DNA from: CAYLNK01 sp964384675
Lineage (GTDB): Bacteria; Acidobacteriota; Thermoanaerobaculia; UBA5066
Length of the DNA: 24,145 nucleotides
Direction: 5' to 3'
Assembly (NCBI GenBank): GCA_964384675.1
Contig: CAYLNK010000063.1
Location: 1 to 24,145 of the forward strand
The notes under the pieces are model-generated. The model searched no databases and was not told the origin of the DNA. It saw only the letters and a program-made list of their open reading frames with translations. A program made the translations under genes and the position numbers. Numbering within the stretch: the stretch's first letter is position 1; every line of letters begins with the position of its first letter. Below, one piece after another: positions 15,374 through 23,943 of this stretch.

Positions 15374-15802
15374 ATGGTCAAGAAGCAGTCCGGAAGGGCG
15401 GCCGGCGGAGCGAAGAAACCGGCTGGCGTGAAGCGGAAGGCAGCGGTCTCGCGAAAGGGCGCGAAGAAGCGCCGGCCGGTCCCGAAGAAGCCGCCGGTCG
15501 GCATGGCGATGGCGGTCGAGGGTGGGGGCGGTGGCAAGGAGCTGAAGCTCACCCTCTCCCCGGTCCCGGTAACCGCGTACAACGTCAACGTCGACGGCGA
15601 TCCGGTCAGTTTCGCCGGGGGGAAGGCGAGCCGGCCGATCGCCCCGGGCAATCACGTTCTGAGCTGGGTGATCGTGCACACGCCGGGCGTCGTCGTGACG
15701 ATCGGCATCACCGCCCCGCCCGAGGCGGTGTGGTCGGAATCGCGGGAGATGCCTCCGAGCGGCCGGTGGGACGGGCTCCACCAGTTCTACGTCTATGCCT
15801 AG
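15374..15802 (+). CDS. 142-aa protein with histone-like basic tail and beta domain
   Basis: ATG 15374 follows AAGGGAGG. Residues 1-42 are extremely Lys/Arg/Ala/Pro-rich (KKPAGVKRKAAVSRKGAKKR), like histone H1-type or other nucleic-acid-binding tails. After a Gly linker (EGGGGGKE), residues 54-142 form a beta-type domain: LKLTLSPVPVTAYNVNVDGD, SRPIAPGNHVLSWVIVHTPG and SGRWDGLHQFYVYA. The basic tail suggests binding to DNA, RNA or an acidic surface; the beta domain is unassigned. Its last 8 bases overlap the start of the next gene, so the two are translationally coupled. Confidence 0.82.
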   Translation: MVKKQSGRAAGGAKKPAGVKRKAAVSRKGAKKRRPVPKKPPVGMAMAVEGGGGGKELKLTLSPVPVTAYNVNVDGDPVSFAGGKASRPIAPGNHVLSWVIVHTPGVVVTIGITAPPEAVWSESREMPPSGRWDGLHQFYVYA

Positions 15803-17192
15803 CGCCCGCCTAATTCGTTTCGCGGTGTTGATACCGCTGGCGCTGATACTCAGCGACGAGGCCCGGGCCGGCGAGGGGCCCAAGAACGACGCCGAGGTGA
15901 AGGCGGCGGCCGCCGACCCGACGGCGTCCTCCCCGTTCAACCTGGGGACGTCGCAGGTGGTCCTCTCGGCATCGAAGGCAGACAAGGTCGCCAAGGGGCG
16001 GATCACGCTCAGCCGGGGGCCGTCGGTCCTGAACCTGACGCTCGCGGCCCCCCTGAGCGAGTCGGAAGACGAGACGACGCTCGTGACGTCCGAGGGACTC
16101 ACGGATCAGGCGTCCGCAGAGCTGGGGTTGAGCCGCTTCTTCTGGACGACGACACCGATCGACGTGCGCCAGGAGGAGATCTGCGAGGATCACCGAAAGA
16201 GGATGTCCCTCTCGGACCTCTCGACGAAGTACCCGGCACCGGTCTTCGCGAAGAAGGCGAATAGCGTCGAGTGGCCGCAGCTTCTCCGGACACTGCACGC
16301 CCCGAGGGAGAAGACTCCGGCCGCGGCAGTGAGAGAGCTGGTTGGCGACAGGGTAAGGCAAATCGTCGATCGCCTCGACCCGGACCTCCCGATGCGCCAG
16401 GCCGAAGCCGAAGCAATCCTGGGTGCGCTGGACAAGCTCCTGTCCGAGAAGACCCTCGTCGAAAAGCTCGGCGTGTCGGCGTCCGGCCAGCGGAAAGCGC
16501 TCGGTGAGGCGCTCGCGAAGCCAGTCGTCGAAGCGGACGAGGCCGGCCTGAAGATGCGGAACCGTCTCCTCCTCGAGGCGGCACTTGGAAGCGGAGTTCG
16601 GACCTACCCGGATCCCTCCACGGGCTTCGGCTGCGGCAAGGACCTTCCCGAGAGCAGCCAGGCCGACTTCTGGAGACCGGGAGGAGTTCCGATCATCGCG
16701 TTCGGCAAGGTCAAGGTCGGGCAGAAGAGCTACAAGTTCATGACGAAGGACACGTTCGATCCGGACCAGCTCAACCACACGACGGCACAAGGGAGCCTCG
16801 GAGTCGGAGTCGTCACCCGGACCGGAGAGTTCGTGGGGCTGTCGTATCGGCACGCGAGCACCTACAAGGCGGGGAAGGCCCGGCAGATCTGCGTTCCAGT
16901 CGGCACGACGACGGCGACCGAGTGCCGGAACCTCCCGGTTGGCGCGCCGGCTCGCGCCGACGAGGACGCGATCCAGATCGAGGCGAGGAAGTTCCTCGGT
17001 CTCCGGTTCGCGCTGAACCCGAAGGTGAGCTATGAGTTCGGCGGCAAGGTCCTCATCGGGGAGCTGGCCGCGTACTGCTTTCCCATGGCAGATGGCCGTC
17101 TGGCCGGTGGTGTGACGGGGAGCTTCAGCACGGAGACTCACTCGGCCTCGGCCACCCTCTTCGTGGGCCTCCCTCTCGACCTGGGCTTCTGA
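15795..17192 (+). CDS. Exported, probably outer-membrane, 465-aa protein
   Basis: ATG 15795 lies inside the end of the previous gene (8-bp overlap). A signal peptide with a typical Ala-x-Ala site covers about 1-25 (IRFAVLIPLALILSDEARA). A mixed region to about 270 includes a helical part (RELVGDRVRQIVDRLDPDLP). The C-terminal half has alternating strands (QGSLGVGVVTRTGEFVGLSY, GGVTGSFSTETHSASATLFV) and ends in phenylalanine (LPLDLGF), the usual last residue of outer-membrane beta-barrels. I infer a soluble N-terminal part joined to a barrel, but too few strands can be read to be sure. Coupling to the basic-tail gene is unexplained, since that product has no export signal. Confidence 0.82.
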   Translation: MPSARLIRFAVLIPLALILSDEARAGEGPKNDAEVKAAAADPTASSPFNLGTSQVVLSASKADKVAKGRITLSRGPSVLNLTLAAPLSESEDETTLVTSEGLTDQASAELGLSRFFWTTTPIDVRQEEICEDHRKRMSLSDLSTKYPAPVFAKKANSVEWPQLLRTLHAPREKTPAAAVRELVGDRVRQIVDRLDPDLPMRQAEAEAILGALDKLLSEKTLVEKLGVSASGQRKALGEALAKPVVEADEAGLKMRNRLLLEAALGSGVRTYPDPSTGFGCGKDLPESSQADFWRPGGVPIIAFGKVKVGQKSYKFMTKDTFDPDQLNHTTAQGSLGVGVVTRTGEFVGLSYRHASTYKAGKARQICVPVGTTTATECRNLPVGAPARADEDAIQIEARKFLGLRFALNPKVSYEFGGKVLIGELAAYCFPMADGRLAGGVTGSFSTETHSASATLFVGLPLDLGF

Positions 17193-17690
17193 TTGCGCGC
17201 AGCAGCGGCGTCCGGCAGCACCACTCCACCTCGACCTGAAGGAGCTCTTCCGCACCCTCGAGGCCGACCTTGGGAGTGGTGCGCGACGCATCCGGAGACG
17301 GCCTCCTGGACGACGCCACTGGCCCGCGCCCGCTCCCCTGGGGCACGTTCCAGGAGCTGTGGCGAAACGGTGAGGAGCGGTACACGGCGACGATCCGAGC
17401 CCCGGCCGGGCGACTCCGACCGCGAGGTCCGCCTCGGCCTCTTCGACGAGGTGGGGCGAATGCCGGACGTCTTCGGGTGGTCCGGAGGGGGCTTTCCGAA
17501 CGGGCGGTGGTCTGGCAGCTCGCCGATGGCACTGACGGCCTCTTCCCCGGAGGACTGGCCTGTCGCCATTCCAGGTGAGGGCTGTCCAGGTAGCCCGAGC
17601 GGGGACTCCCAGCGAAGTCACCGGGCTGGTACCGTCATTCCACCGGCGGCACGACGAGATTCGACCCCGTCCTCTCGCCAGGAGGTGTTC
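17193..17690 (+). pseudogene. About 500 bp without intact gene; possible degraded coding remnant
   Basis: No intact gene is seen. Protein-like fragments appear in shifting frames: HLDLKELFRTLE near 17222, then GVVRDASGDGLLDDATGPRP and PWGTFQELWRNGEERYTATI at about 17273-17395, and DSDREVRLGLFDEVGRMPDV in another frame at about 17418-17470. The DASGDG...W..F..LW order recalls the end of C39-like or related domains, but the evidence is thin. One frame runs on into the next gene, but its codons before 17691 look non-coding. Confidence 0.3.
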
Positions 17691-18032
17691 ATGGCAGCTC
17701 TCGATGAGTTCCTGAAGAAGGTCCCGACGGAGCAGCATGCCCTCGTCCGGTCGCTCGACGCCTTGATCTCGAAGGCGGCGCCCGATCTGACGACGAGCCT
17801 CAAGTGGGGGAACCTGACGTACCACGCGGCGAAGATCGTCTGCTCGGTGGTGTCACACAGAGACCACGTCAACGTGCAGCTCTGGGACGGGGCGAAGCTG
17901 GACGATCCGTCCGGGCAGCTGGAAGGCACGGGCAAGGGAATGCGCCACCTGAAGATCGCGAGCGAAGCCGATCTCGACGCGAAGGTCGTCGCCGGCCTGG
18001 TGAAGCAGGCCGCGCGCCTGTGCAGCGCCTGA
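17691..18032 (+). CDS. DUF1801-family protein
   Basis: 113 residues from ATG 17691, with a GGAGG site 5 bp upstream; the frame is open for another 500 bp upstream but that part is not protein-like. Sequence features of the DUF1801 family (small alpha/beta, YdhG-like): VRSLDALISKAAPDLTTSLK, WGNLTYHAAKIVCSVVSH, HVNVQLWDGAKLDDP and GKGMRHLKIASEADLD. Members are soluble cytoplasmic proteins of unknown role, common in soil bacteria. It appears monocistronic and unrelated to the peptidase cluster. Confidence 0.87.
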   Translation: MAALDEFLKKVPTEQHALVRSLDALISKAAPDLTTSLKWGNLTYHAAKIVCSVVSHRDHVNVQLWDGAKLDDPSGQLEGTGKGMRHLKIASEADLDAKVVAGLVKQAARLCSA

Positions 18033-18261
18033 CACCCCCGGCGGGCGCAGCGTGGGATGCCTGGCGTCGATGATCGGGCTCGTGGAGGTCATCCGGAGGG
18101 CAATCGCCCCCTCGTCGACCGCGGCGTCGGTGAGCGCCCACGTCGTCGGGATTGGCTCCTCCATCAACGTCGCGTCCGGAGGACGAGAGACGCGGAGGCG
18201 CCGGGGGCGTGATCGGCTCGTCGAAGTCACCAGGGAGCAATCGCCCCCGCGGCCGAGTCCG

Positions 18262-19318
18262 TCATGGAACGCGAACTCTGAAGATCGATATCCGATCTGC
18301 CCGGACGGAAGCGACCGAGAAGATGCTCCGTTCGCCGTCGACGAGCAGGTGCCCGAGGAGGAGGATCTCGTCCCCGCGGTCGACGACCTGTCCGACGTCG
18401 TCCGCCGGCGCGCCGGGAGCGGCAGGAAAGTACCCCTTCGCCCCGCTCGCGACCTCGCGCCAAGCGTCGCAGTCGAATCGCACGAGGCGGAATCGATCGC
18501 GCCCGGTGCATTGGACGACGGGGCGACGGAATCCGACGACGTCCTCGGATGTCTCCGCGCCTGAGCAGGCGGCGGGGATCTCGGCCTCGCCGCGGTACAG
18601 GCGCGCGCCTTCCTTGTCGAGGGTGAGGGGCGGCACCCGGACAGTCGCCGAAGCGCTCGACGATGATCGGTGAACCCGGCTTCGTCGACACCGTGGAGGG
18701 GATCCGTGCGGTCACACGGGAAGGACGCGCCTCGAAGGCCCAGCCGTAGATCGAGATCTCGCCTCGTCCCGACCGGCGAGGGACGCCGATCTCGGTCCGT
18801 GCCGTCGCCAGCCGTTTCCACCGTTCACCGCTCCGGCGATAAGCGGTGGTCTCCGCGTGGTCGGCGCGGTAGGTCTCGACGAAGACCCACGCCACGCCCT
18901 CGTCGTCGATGATGGAGGCGGCTCCCGTCGGGCGGCCCTCCACGGGAACCGTCCCGGCGGGTACGAGGCGGGCGCCCTCTTCGAGCGTGTACAGCCTCAC
19001 CAGGTCGGTCTGCGGGTCCTTGGCCGTCGTGGCGAGAACGAGGGGACCGGCCGAAGGCGTCAGGGTGAGCAGCCGCTCGGTCTTCGGCACGTCGAGGACC
19101 GTCGCGGTGGGGTCACGCCGGTTCCAGACGAAGGGTCCATCCCCACCCTCGATGGGCAGGAACACGAGGTCGTCCCCCTTGGTGACGCCGAGAAACGTGA
19201 CGAAGGCGAGGCCGTCGGCACGGGCGGTAGATTCGCCCGGGAACAAAAGGAGGAAGGAGCCGAGAAGCGCGATGGCCGTCGACCTGCCGGAGGCAGTGGT
19301 TGAGGCGCGCGACGTCAT
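18262..19318 (-). pseudogene. Exported unknown protein interrupted by one frameshift
   Basis: From ATG 19318 a signal peptide (STAIALLGSFLLLFPGESTA) leads into a strand-rich domain: GLAFVTFLGVTKGDDLVFLP, PLVLATTAKDPQTDLVRLYT and SGRGEISIYGWAFEA. The frame is lost after PIIVERFGD near 18645. The protein plainly continues in another frame as VRVPPLTLDKEGARLYRGEA, ACSGAETSEDVVGF and DRISIFRVRVP to the stop at 18262. One inserted or lost base at about 18640-18655 explains it. Joined, it would be about 350 residues, with repeating strand pairs like a beta-propeller. It may be a recent mutation or an assembly error. No ribosome site is evident before 19318. Function unknown. Confidence 0.7.
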
Positions 19319-19550
19319 GCTGCCGTTGCGTGATTGACTGAATCGTGGTCGGTCCTCTTCGCGGACTGAGTCCCTGCAGATCCGTCCATCATCAGGACCT
19401 CGGGCGCGACGACCCACTCCGTCCCGATCCGGTCCGAGGGCGACGTCGAGGTGCGGCAGGCGCTGGCAAAGGTCACCCAGGAGCCCGTCGAGGCCCGGCC
19501 GTCTTCCCTCGCGGCGACGGCCCACCGGGCAGGGGAGTCGAGCCGGGCGC
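19319..19550. other. Spacer with no supported gene
   Basis: I see no gene, hairpin or repeat that I can support. A plus-strand stretch reading TTHSVPIRSEGDVEVRQAL near 19410-19465 looks protein-like but has neither a start nor neighbouring support. Confidence 0.4.
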
Positions 19551-19970
19551 TCAGGCGAAGACCTCGAGGTCGATCGTGATCTTCACCAGGAGTCCCTCGC
19601 TCCCGGCCCCCTCCAGGACGATCCCGGCGATCCCTGGACCAGCCAGTGTCTGATTCACGAAGGAATTGGGGGGGAGAACGGTGACGGACGCGATCGTGTT
19701 CCCGTCGCTGTCGAGAGTTCGGACCTGTACCGGCCCGGCGAAGCCGCCTGTCCGGAGGCGGACTCCCGCCGAGGCGACCGGCGTTGGGAAGTCGATCTGA
19801 AGACCTGACGGCGGAAACTGAAGACCCCGTTCCGCGCCGGTCGCGTTGACGAACGGAGGTGGCGCCGTCGGGTCGACCAGGTGGAAGGTCATGCCCATCT
19901 GGAACGCGACCGGGAAGAGCATGTTGTCCGGGAACGAGGAGAAGTCGACGGTGAACGGTACGGTGGACAT
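19551..19970 (-). CDS. 139-aa beta-rich unknown protein, second of a pair
   Basis: ATG 19970, 8 bp after the stop of the preceding 108-aa gene. No signal peptide. Strand-rich: TVPFTVDFSSFPDNMLFPVA, GLQFPPSGLQIDFPTPVASA, VRTLDSDGNTIASVTVLP and VLEGAGSEGLLVKITIDLEV. The layout resembles the single beta-sandwich found in secreted lectin-like or PEP-CTERM-type domains (F..P...V...), but without export signal or sorting tail. Probably co-transcribed with the 108-aa gene. Confidence 0.78.
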   Translation of the reverse strand: MSTVPFTVDFSSFPDNMLFPVAFQMGMTFHLVDPTAPPPFVNATGAERGLQFPPSGLQIDFPTPVASAGVRLRTGGFAGPVQVRTLDSDGNTIASVTVLPPNSFVNQTLAGPGIAGIVLEGAGSEGLLVKITIDLEVFA

Positions 19971-19978
19971 CCCAGTCC

Positions 19979-20305
19979 TCAGACGACGGGGACGACCGGG
20001 ACCTGGTGGAAGCCGTGGCCGTCCAGGACGACGAAGTAGCCGGACGGAGGGGCTGGCGCGCGGAGCGGAATCACCATCGGGCGCAGCACCTGGATGCAGA
20101 TGGTCCCCGGAGCGGGCGGGTCGGAGTGGAACTCGTAGACGGTCGTCTGGCCGCCGCCTCCGGTGACCGGGTCCGGGAGAAGCCCGGGTGCCTGCTGCCA
20201 GTAAGACGACCAGCAGGGATTCGGGTGGGTGGTCTGCGCGACGAGAAAGTGCGTGCCGTCGACCACGAAGGCCAGGAAGTCGTTCTGGAGATTCGAGAGA
20301 GCCAT
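19979..20305 (-). CDS. 108-aa unknown protein, first of a pair
   Basis: ATG 20305 is preceded by GAGGAGGT, which favours it over the in-frame ATG 24 bp upstream. Protein features: LQNDFLAFVVDGTHFLVAQT, PCWSSYWQQAPGLLP, TICIQVLRPMVIPLRAPAPP and a hydrophobic end GYFVVLDGHGFHQVP. Two cysteines, no signal peptide. It lies 71 bp downstream of the metalloprotease stop on the same strand, so read-through from that gene is possible. No family recognised. Confidence 0.75.
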   Translation of the reverse strand: MALSNLQNDFLAFVVDGTHFLVAQTTHPNPCWSSYWQQAPGLLPDPVTGGGGQTTVYEFHSDPPAPGTICIQVLRPMVIPLRAPAPPSGYFVVLDGHGFHQVPVVPVV

Positions 20306-20376
20306 CGGATGTACCTCCTCGAGAGGCATGTCCGATGGCCCCGCCAAATCTGGCCCCCCGCCGCCCGTCGACGGCG

Positions 20377-23300
20377 CTACCGGAAGTACCCGTTCACGTC
20401 CACGATGAAGTGGACCGTCCCCGCCGAGTCGTTGAGCACCGCGATCCCGCCGTTCCCGAGCGTGACCAGCGCGTTGTTGGCTCGCGTCTGGCCCGGCCCG
20501 AAGTTGATCGTGCTGGTGCCGGGCGCTGCCGTCCCGGCCGGGTAGAGACGGACGTTGCCGGCGGTCGCCGGCTGCGTGACGGTGACGTTCAGCGCGATCG
20601 TGCTCGCCTCGGCCGGGATCCCGCAGACACCGGCGATCGAGACCTCCCGCACCGCTCCCGCCGCCAGGGCCGGGCCCCCGAACGGACCGTTCGGATTCCG
20701 GGTGTCGATGACGCGGCACGGCAGGACGCTGTGGAAGCCGGCCTGGGAGGCCGTCGTCGTGGGTGTGCGCGTCGGTGTGACGGTGGGCGTGATCGTCGCC
20801 GTGCGCGTCGGCGTGGCGGTCGGGGTCGTGGTCGGCGTGCGCGTGGGCGTGGCGGTCAGCGCGAGCGTCGGTGTGACGGTGGGCGTGATCGTCGGCGTGC
20901 GCGTCGGCGTGGCGGTCGGGGTCGTGGTCGGCGTGCGCGTGGGCGTGGCGGTCAGCGCCAGCGTCGGTGTGACGGTGGGGNNNNNNNNNNNNNNNNNNNN
21001 NNNNNNNNNNNNNNNNNNNNNNNNNNNNNNNNNNNNNNNNNNNNNNNNNNNNNNNNNNNNNNNNNNNNNNNNNNNNNNNNCGGTGGGGGTGATCGTCGGT
21101 GTCCGCGTCGGCGTGGTGGTCGGGGTCGCGGTCGGTGTGCGCGTGGGCGTGGCGGTCAGCGCGAGCGTCGGTGTGACCGTGGGAGTGATCGTCGGTGTCC
21201 GCGTGGGTGTCAGCGTCGGCGTGCGCGTCGCTGTGACGGTCGGCGTCGCCGTTGGCGTCCGTGTCGGCGTGGAGGTCGCCGTCGGCGTGCGGGTGGGTGT
21301 CGACGTGGGTGTGGAGCCTCCGGTCACGGTGAGGGCGATCGTGCTGAAGACCGTCGCGCCGCAGGTGTCGATCACCGCGACCCGGAGCGTCTGGGTCCCC
21401 GTGGTCGTGCCCGCGACCGTCGTCACGGTCACCTGTCCCGTCGCCGGATTCACGGTGACGGTCCCGCCGCCCGCGAGGGTCGTCGGAGAGACGGTGGCCG
21501 TCGAGAGGTTCCCGTCCGCATCCGCCGGGGCCGATCCGGGCGACACGTTCCCGACCGAGCCCGCCGGGACGCTCAGCGCGCCGTAGGCGCCTACCGTGGG
21601 CGCACGGTTCGTCGAGACGTTGACGTTGAAGGAGCCGCTGACCACGTTCCCGTTGGCGTCGGTGACCGTGACCAGGACGGGGTAGCTCTTCGAGCCGCTC
21701 GTCGGCGCGACCAGCGTGCAGGCTCCCTGCGCAACGGCGGAGACCGTGGTCCCCGAGACGGTCCGGGTCACCGTGAGCTCCGGCGACGGAGAGGTGACCG
21801 TGGCGGAGAACGGCGACGTTCCGCCGGAGATCGTCGCGACCGTGGTGGAGGCGGACGCCGAGCCCCCCTGGCGAATCGCGATCGGTCCGCCCATGGTGAG
21901 GGTCGGGGCCGTCGAGGCGGCAGTGATGGCGAAGTTCACGTTCGAGACGTCGAAGAAGACGTTGCCGACCGCCTGCACCTTGACCCGCGCCTGGTTCGTC
22001 GCCGGCGTGCCCAGGGGAATGGTCACCGCCTCCGTGCCGTCGTTGGGCGTCGAGGCGAGGAGCGTGGTGGGCCACGTGTTGCCGCCGTCCAGCGAGAGCA
22101 GGATGGCGACGTTGGCGCAGCTGACCGGGGCGGCCGTGGTCGACGCCACGTTCCAGGTGACCGTCTGGCCCGAGCCGGCGGCCCAGGAGACGGCGGTGTT
22201 CGGCGCGGTGACCTGGAACGGCCCCGCCGTCGAGGTGACGCTGACGGTCATCGTGTCGTTCTGGACTCCGCCTCCGCCCGCGCGGTTGTCGCGGGCCGTC
22301 ACGCGGAAGGTCATCGTCCGCGTCGTGGCCGGGAGCACCTCGGCCGGGACGTACGGCGAGGGGTCGGTCGCGGGCGGGACGTTCGCGTTGGCGAGGATGT
22401 ACTTCAGCCGCGGGAAGGTGCGCGAGGGGCTGGAGGACGGGTCGAAGGGACGGAAGATCGGGGCGTTCCCGTTCTCGCCGGGGGCACCCTGCGGTCCGAG
22501 GTCGAACTCCTCCCACGCGTACGTCAGGGCGTCGCCGTTCGGGTCGGAGCCGGTGGCGGTGAGCGTGAACGGCGTGGATCTCGGGATCGTCACGTCGGCT
22601 CCCGCGGAGACCGTCGGCGCGCCGTTCCCGGTGGCGCTCGAAGCGGCGCACGTGCCGGAGCCCGTGGTGGTGTAGGCGATGATCTCGTCGAAGCTCACGC
22701 CGTGGAAGAAGTCCTCGCTGTTGGGCTGCAGGTCCTGTGGGTTGCAGATGCCGGCGTACGCCATGATGGTGACGCCGCTGCCCGGCTCGTAGGCCGTCGA
22801 GCCGTTGCGGTTGCCGCCCGTGCAGGAGCCGGTCGACCCGTTGAACGTGTGGTTGCCGCCGAACTGGTGGCCCACCTCGTGGGCGACGTAGTCGACGTCG
22901 TACGCGTCGCCCACGGGGTTCCCGGAGCCGGTCACGCCGGAGCCCTTGCTGCCCGCCACGCAGACGACGCCGAGCCCGGCGAGCCCGCCCCCGCCGGTGC
23001 TGACGGCGTGGCCGATGTCGTAGTTCCCGCTGCCGATGACGGAGTCGAGGTTGGCCTGGCTCTCGTCGATGAGGGCGAAGGGGTCGTCGTCCGTGTACGG
23101 GTCGGTGGCGGAGTTCGTGTAGACGACCGAGTCGTTGTTGGCGACGAGCACCATGCGGATGCTGAGGTCGCGCTCGTAGATGCCGTTCATCCGGTTCCAG
23201 GTCGTGACGATCCCCGCCAGCCCGCCGAGGACGGTGCCGCCGTGCGTGGCGGTGTACTCGCCGGTCGCGCCCACAGCCGCCCGGAACGTCTTGAGGTTCG

Positions 23301-23934
23301 GTCCGATCGACGCGAGGGGCGTCGACCGGGGCTCCGTGACGGACCGGATGCTCCCGCCCCCTTCGGTGAGGCACCGGAGCGTCTTGTCGGGGTTGACGTA
23401 GTCGTGCCGGTAGTAGGCGATGTGGGTGGTCACGTCCCCCCGCTGGAGCGGGTCGACGTACACCGTGCCCCCGGGCGACAGGACCTGGGCGTGGAAGCCC
23501 TCCGGGGTGACGTCGAAGCGAACGGTGGCGAACGGGTCGTCCAGCCCCTGTCCCAGGAAGGTCCGGATCTGCGGGTAACGGGCCGCGAGCCCGGGCTCCA
23601 TGACCGGCGAGTCGACGAACGCGAAGCGGCCGAAGCCGCCGTACGGGAGGGGGAGGCTGAGCACCGCGCCGCTTTGCTTCACGGCGATCGCCCCTTCGCG
23701 CGGGGCGCTGGAAAGCGTGGCGTCGAGCGCGGCCCTGTCGAGCTGGACCGTACGGAACGTCTGCGGCGAGACCCAGAGAGGGCGCGCGGCGAGGGCAGCC
23801 CGGCCCGGCTTCGCGACGTCCTTCCAGATGCGGTCGGGGGAGGTCTCGCGCCCGCGGACGGTCGCTCCGGTGGCGGGCCGGATCGAGAGGGCGAGGGCGA
23901 GGGCGAGGCCGAGATGCCGCATGCGACAGGACAT
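20377..23934 (-). CDS. Secreted reprolysin-like metalloprotease with Thr-Pro linker
   Basis: About 1185 residues as assembled, with a 100-N gap inside. Signal peptide about 1-24 (LGLALALALSIRPATGA); propeptide to about 210 (RTVQLDRAALDATLSS, VRFDVTPEGFHAQVLSPGG). The catalytic domain spans about 212-435: HEVGHQFGGNH at 352-362 is the metzincin zinc site (His352, Glu353, His356, His362), and Met391 in TIMAYAGIC is the Met-turn. Ig/cadherin-like domains follow from about 445 (APTVSAGADVTIPRSTPFTL, DPNGDALTYAWEEFD, RAPTVGAYGALSVP). The Thr-Pro linker is about 875-1060. The C-terminal domain (FHSVLPCRVIDTRNP to FIVDVNGYFR) is a known recurrent module of secreted proteins in Acidobacteriota-like genomes, perhaps for surface attachment. 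ATG 23934 has no clear ribosome site; ATG 23922 is an alternative. Confidence 0.93.
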   Translation of the reverse strand: MSCRMRHLGLALALALSIRPATGATVRGRETSPDRIWKDVAKPGRAALAARPLWVSPQTFRTVQLDRAALDATLSSAPREGAIAVKQSGAVLSLPLPYGGFGRFAFVDSPVMEPGLAARYPQIRTFLGQGLDDPFATVRFDVTPEGFHAQVLSPGGTVYVDPLQRGDVTTHIAYYRHDYVNPDKTLRCLTEGGGSIRSVTEPRSTPLASIGPNLKTFRAAVGATGEYTATHGGTVLGGLAGIVTTWNRMNGIYERDLSIRMVLVANNDSVVYTNSATDPYTDDDPFALIDESQANLDSVIGSGNYDIGHAVSTGGGGLAGLGVVCVAGSKGSGVTGSGNPVGDAYDVDYVAHEVGHQFGGNHTFNGSTGSCTGGNRNGSTAYEPGSGVTIMAYAGICNPQDLQPNSEDFFHGVSFDEIIAYTTTGSGTCAASSATGNGAPTVSAGADVTIPRSTPFTLTATGSDPNGDALTYAWEEFDLGPQGAPGENGNAPIFRPFDPSSSPSRTFPRLKYILANANVPPATDPSPYVPAEVLPATTRTMTFRVTARDNRAGGGGVQNDTMTVSVTSTAGPFQVTAPNTAVSWAAGSGQTVTWNVASTTAAPVSCANVAILLSLDGGNTWPTTLLASTPNDGTEAVTIPLGTPATNQARVKVQAVGNVFFDVSNVNFAITAASTAPTLTMGGPIAIRQGGSASASTTVATISGGTSPFSATVTSPSPELTVTRTVSGTTVSAVAQGACTLVAPTSGSKSYPVLVTVTDANGNVVSGSFNVNVSTNRAPTVGAYGALSVPAGSVGNVSPGSAPADADGNLSTATVSPTTLAGGGTVTVNPATGQVTVTTVAGTTTGTQTLRVAVIDTCGATVFSTIALTVTGGSTPTSTPTRTPTATSTPTRTPTATPTVTATRTPTLTPTRTPTITPTVTPTLALTATPTRTPTATPTTTPTRTPTITPTXXXXXXXXXXXXXXXXXXXXXXXXXXXXXXXXXXPTVTPTLALTATPTRTPTTTPTATPTRTPTITPTVTPTLALTATPTRTPTTTPTATPTRTATITPTVTPTRTPTTTASQAGFHSVLPCRVIDTRNPNGPFGGPALAAGAVREVSIAGVCGIPAEASTIALNVTVTQPATAGNVRLYPAGTAAPGTSTINFGPGQTRANNALVTLGNGGIAVLNDSAGTVHFIVDVNGYFR
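20750..21313 (-). repeat. 96-bp tandem repeat coding the Thr-Pro linker
   Basis: The GTCAGCGC landmark occurs at 20855, 20951 and 21155. The first two are 96 bp apart, a 32-residue unit starting PTVTPTLALTATPTRTPT on the minus strand. Inside the unit a shorter 12-18 bp periodicity (GTCGGCGTGCGCGTGGGC types) is evident. Edges are more diverged (PTSTPTRTPTATSTPT). Such linkers space secreted catalytic and binding domains. Confidence 0.9.
20981..21080. other. 100-N assembly gap inside the tandem repeat
   Basis: Exactly 100 N, the usual placeholder for a gap of unknown length. Both flanks code the same repeat in the same frame. If the 96-bp register holds, the true gap is 88, 184, 280... bp rather than 100; each of these also keeps the frame. 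Confidence 0.95.
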
Positions 23935-23943
23935 GACGGGAGT

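Noticed and set aside
15810..17825. 671-residue minus-strand frame opposite the exported protein gene
   Set aside because: Low-complexity Arg/Glu/Leu composition with no domain; the plus strand has a signal peptide, a coupled start and a barrel-like end.
18033..18261. Small gene between DUF1801 and the frameshifted gene; repeat GCAATCGCCCC seen twice
   Set aside because: No start with a ribosome site and no protein-like frame; an 11-bp repeat can arise by chance in such GC-rich DNA.
20750..21313. CRISPR-like array
   Set aside because: Repeats are contiguous, without unique spacers, and code a Thr-Pro linker in frame.
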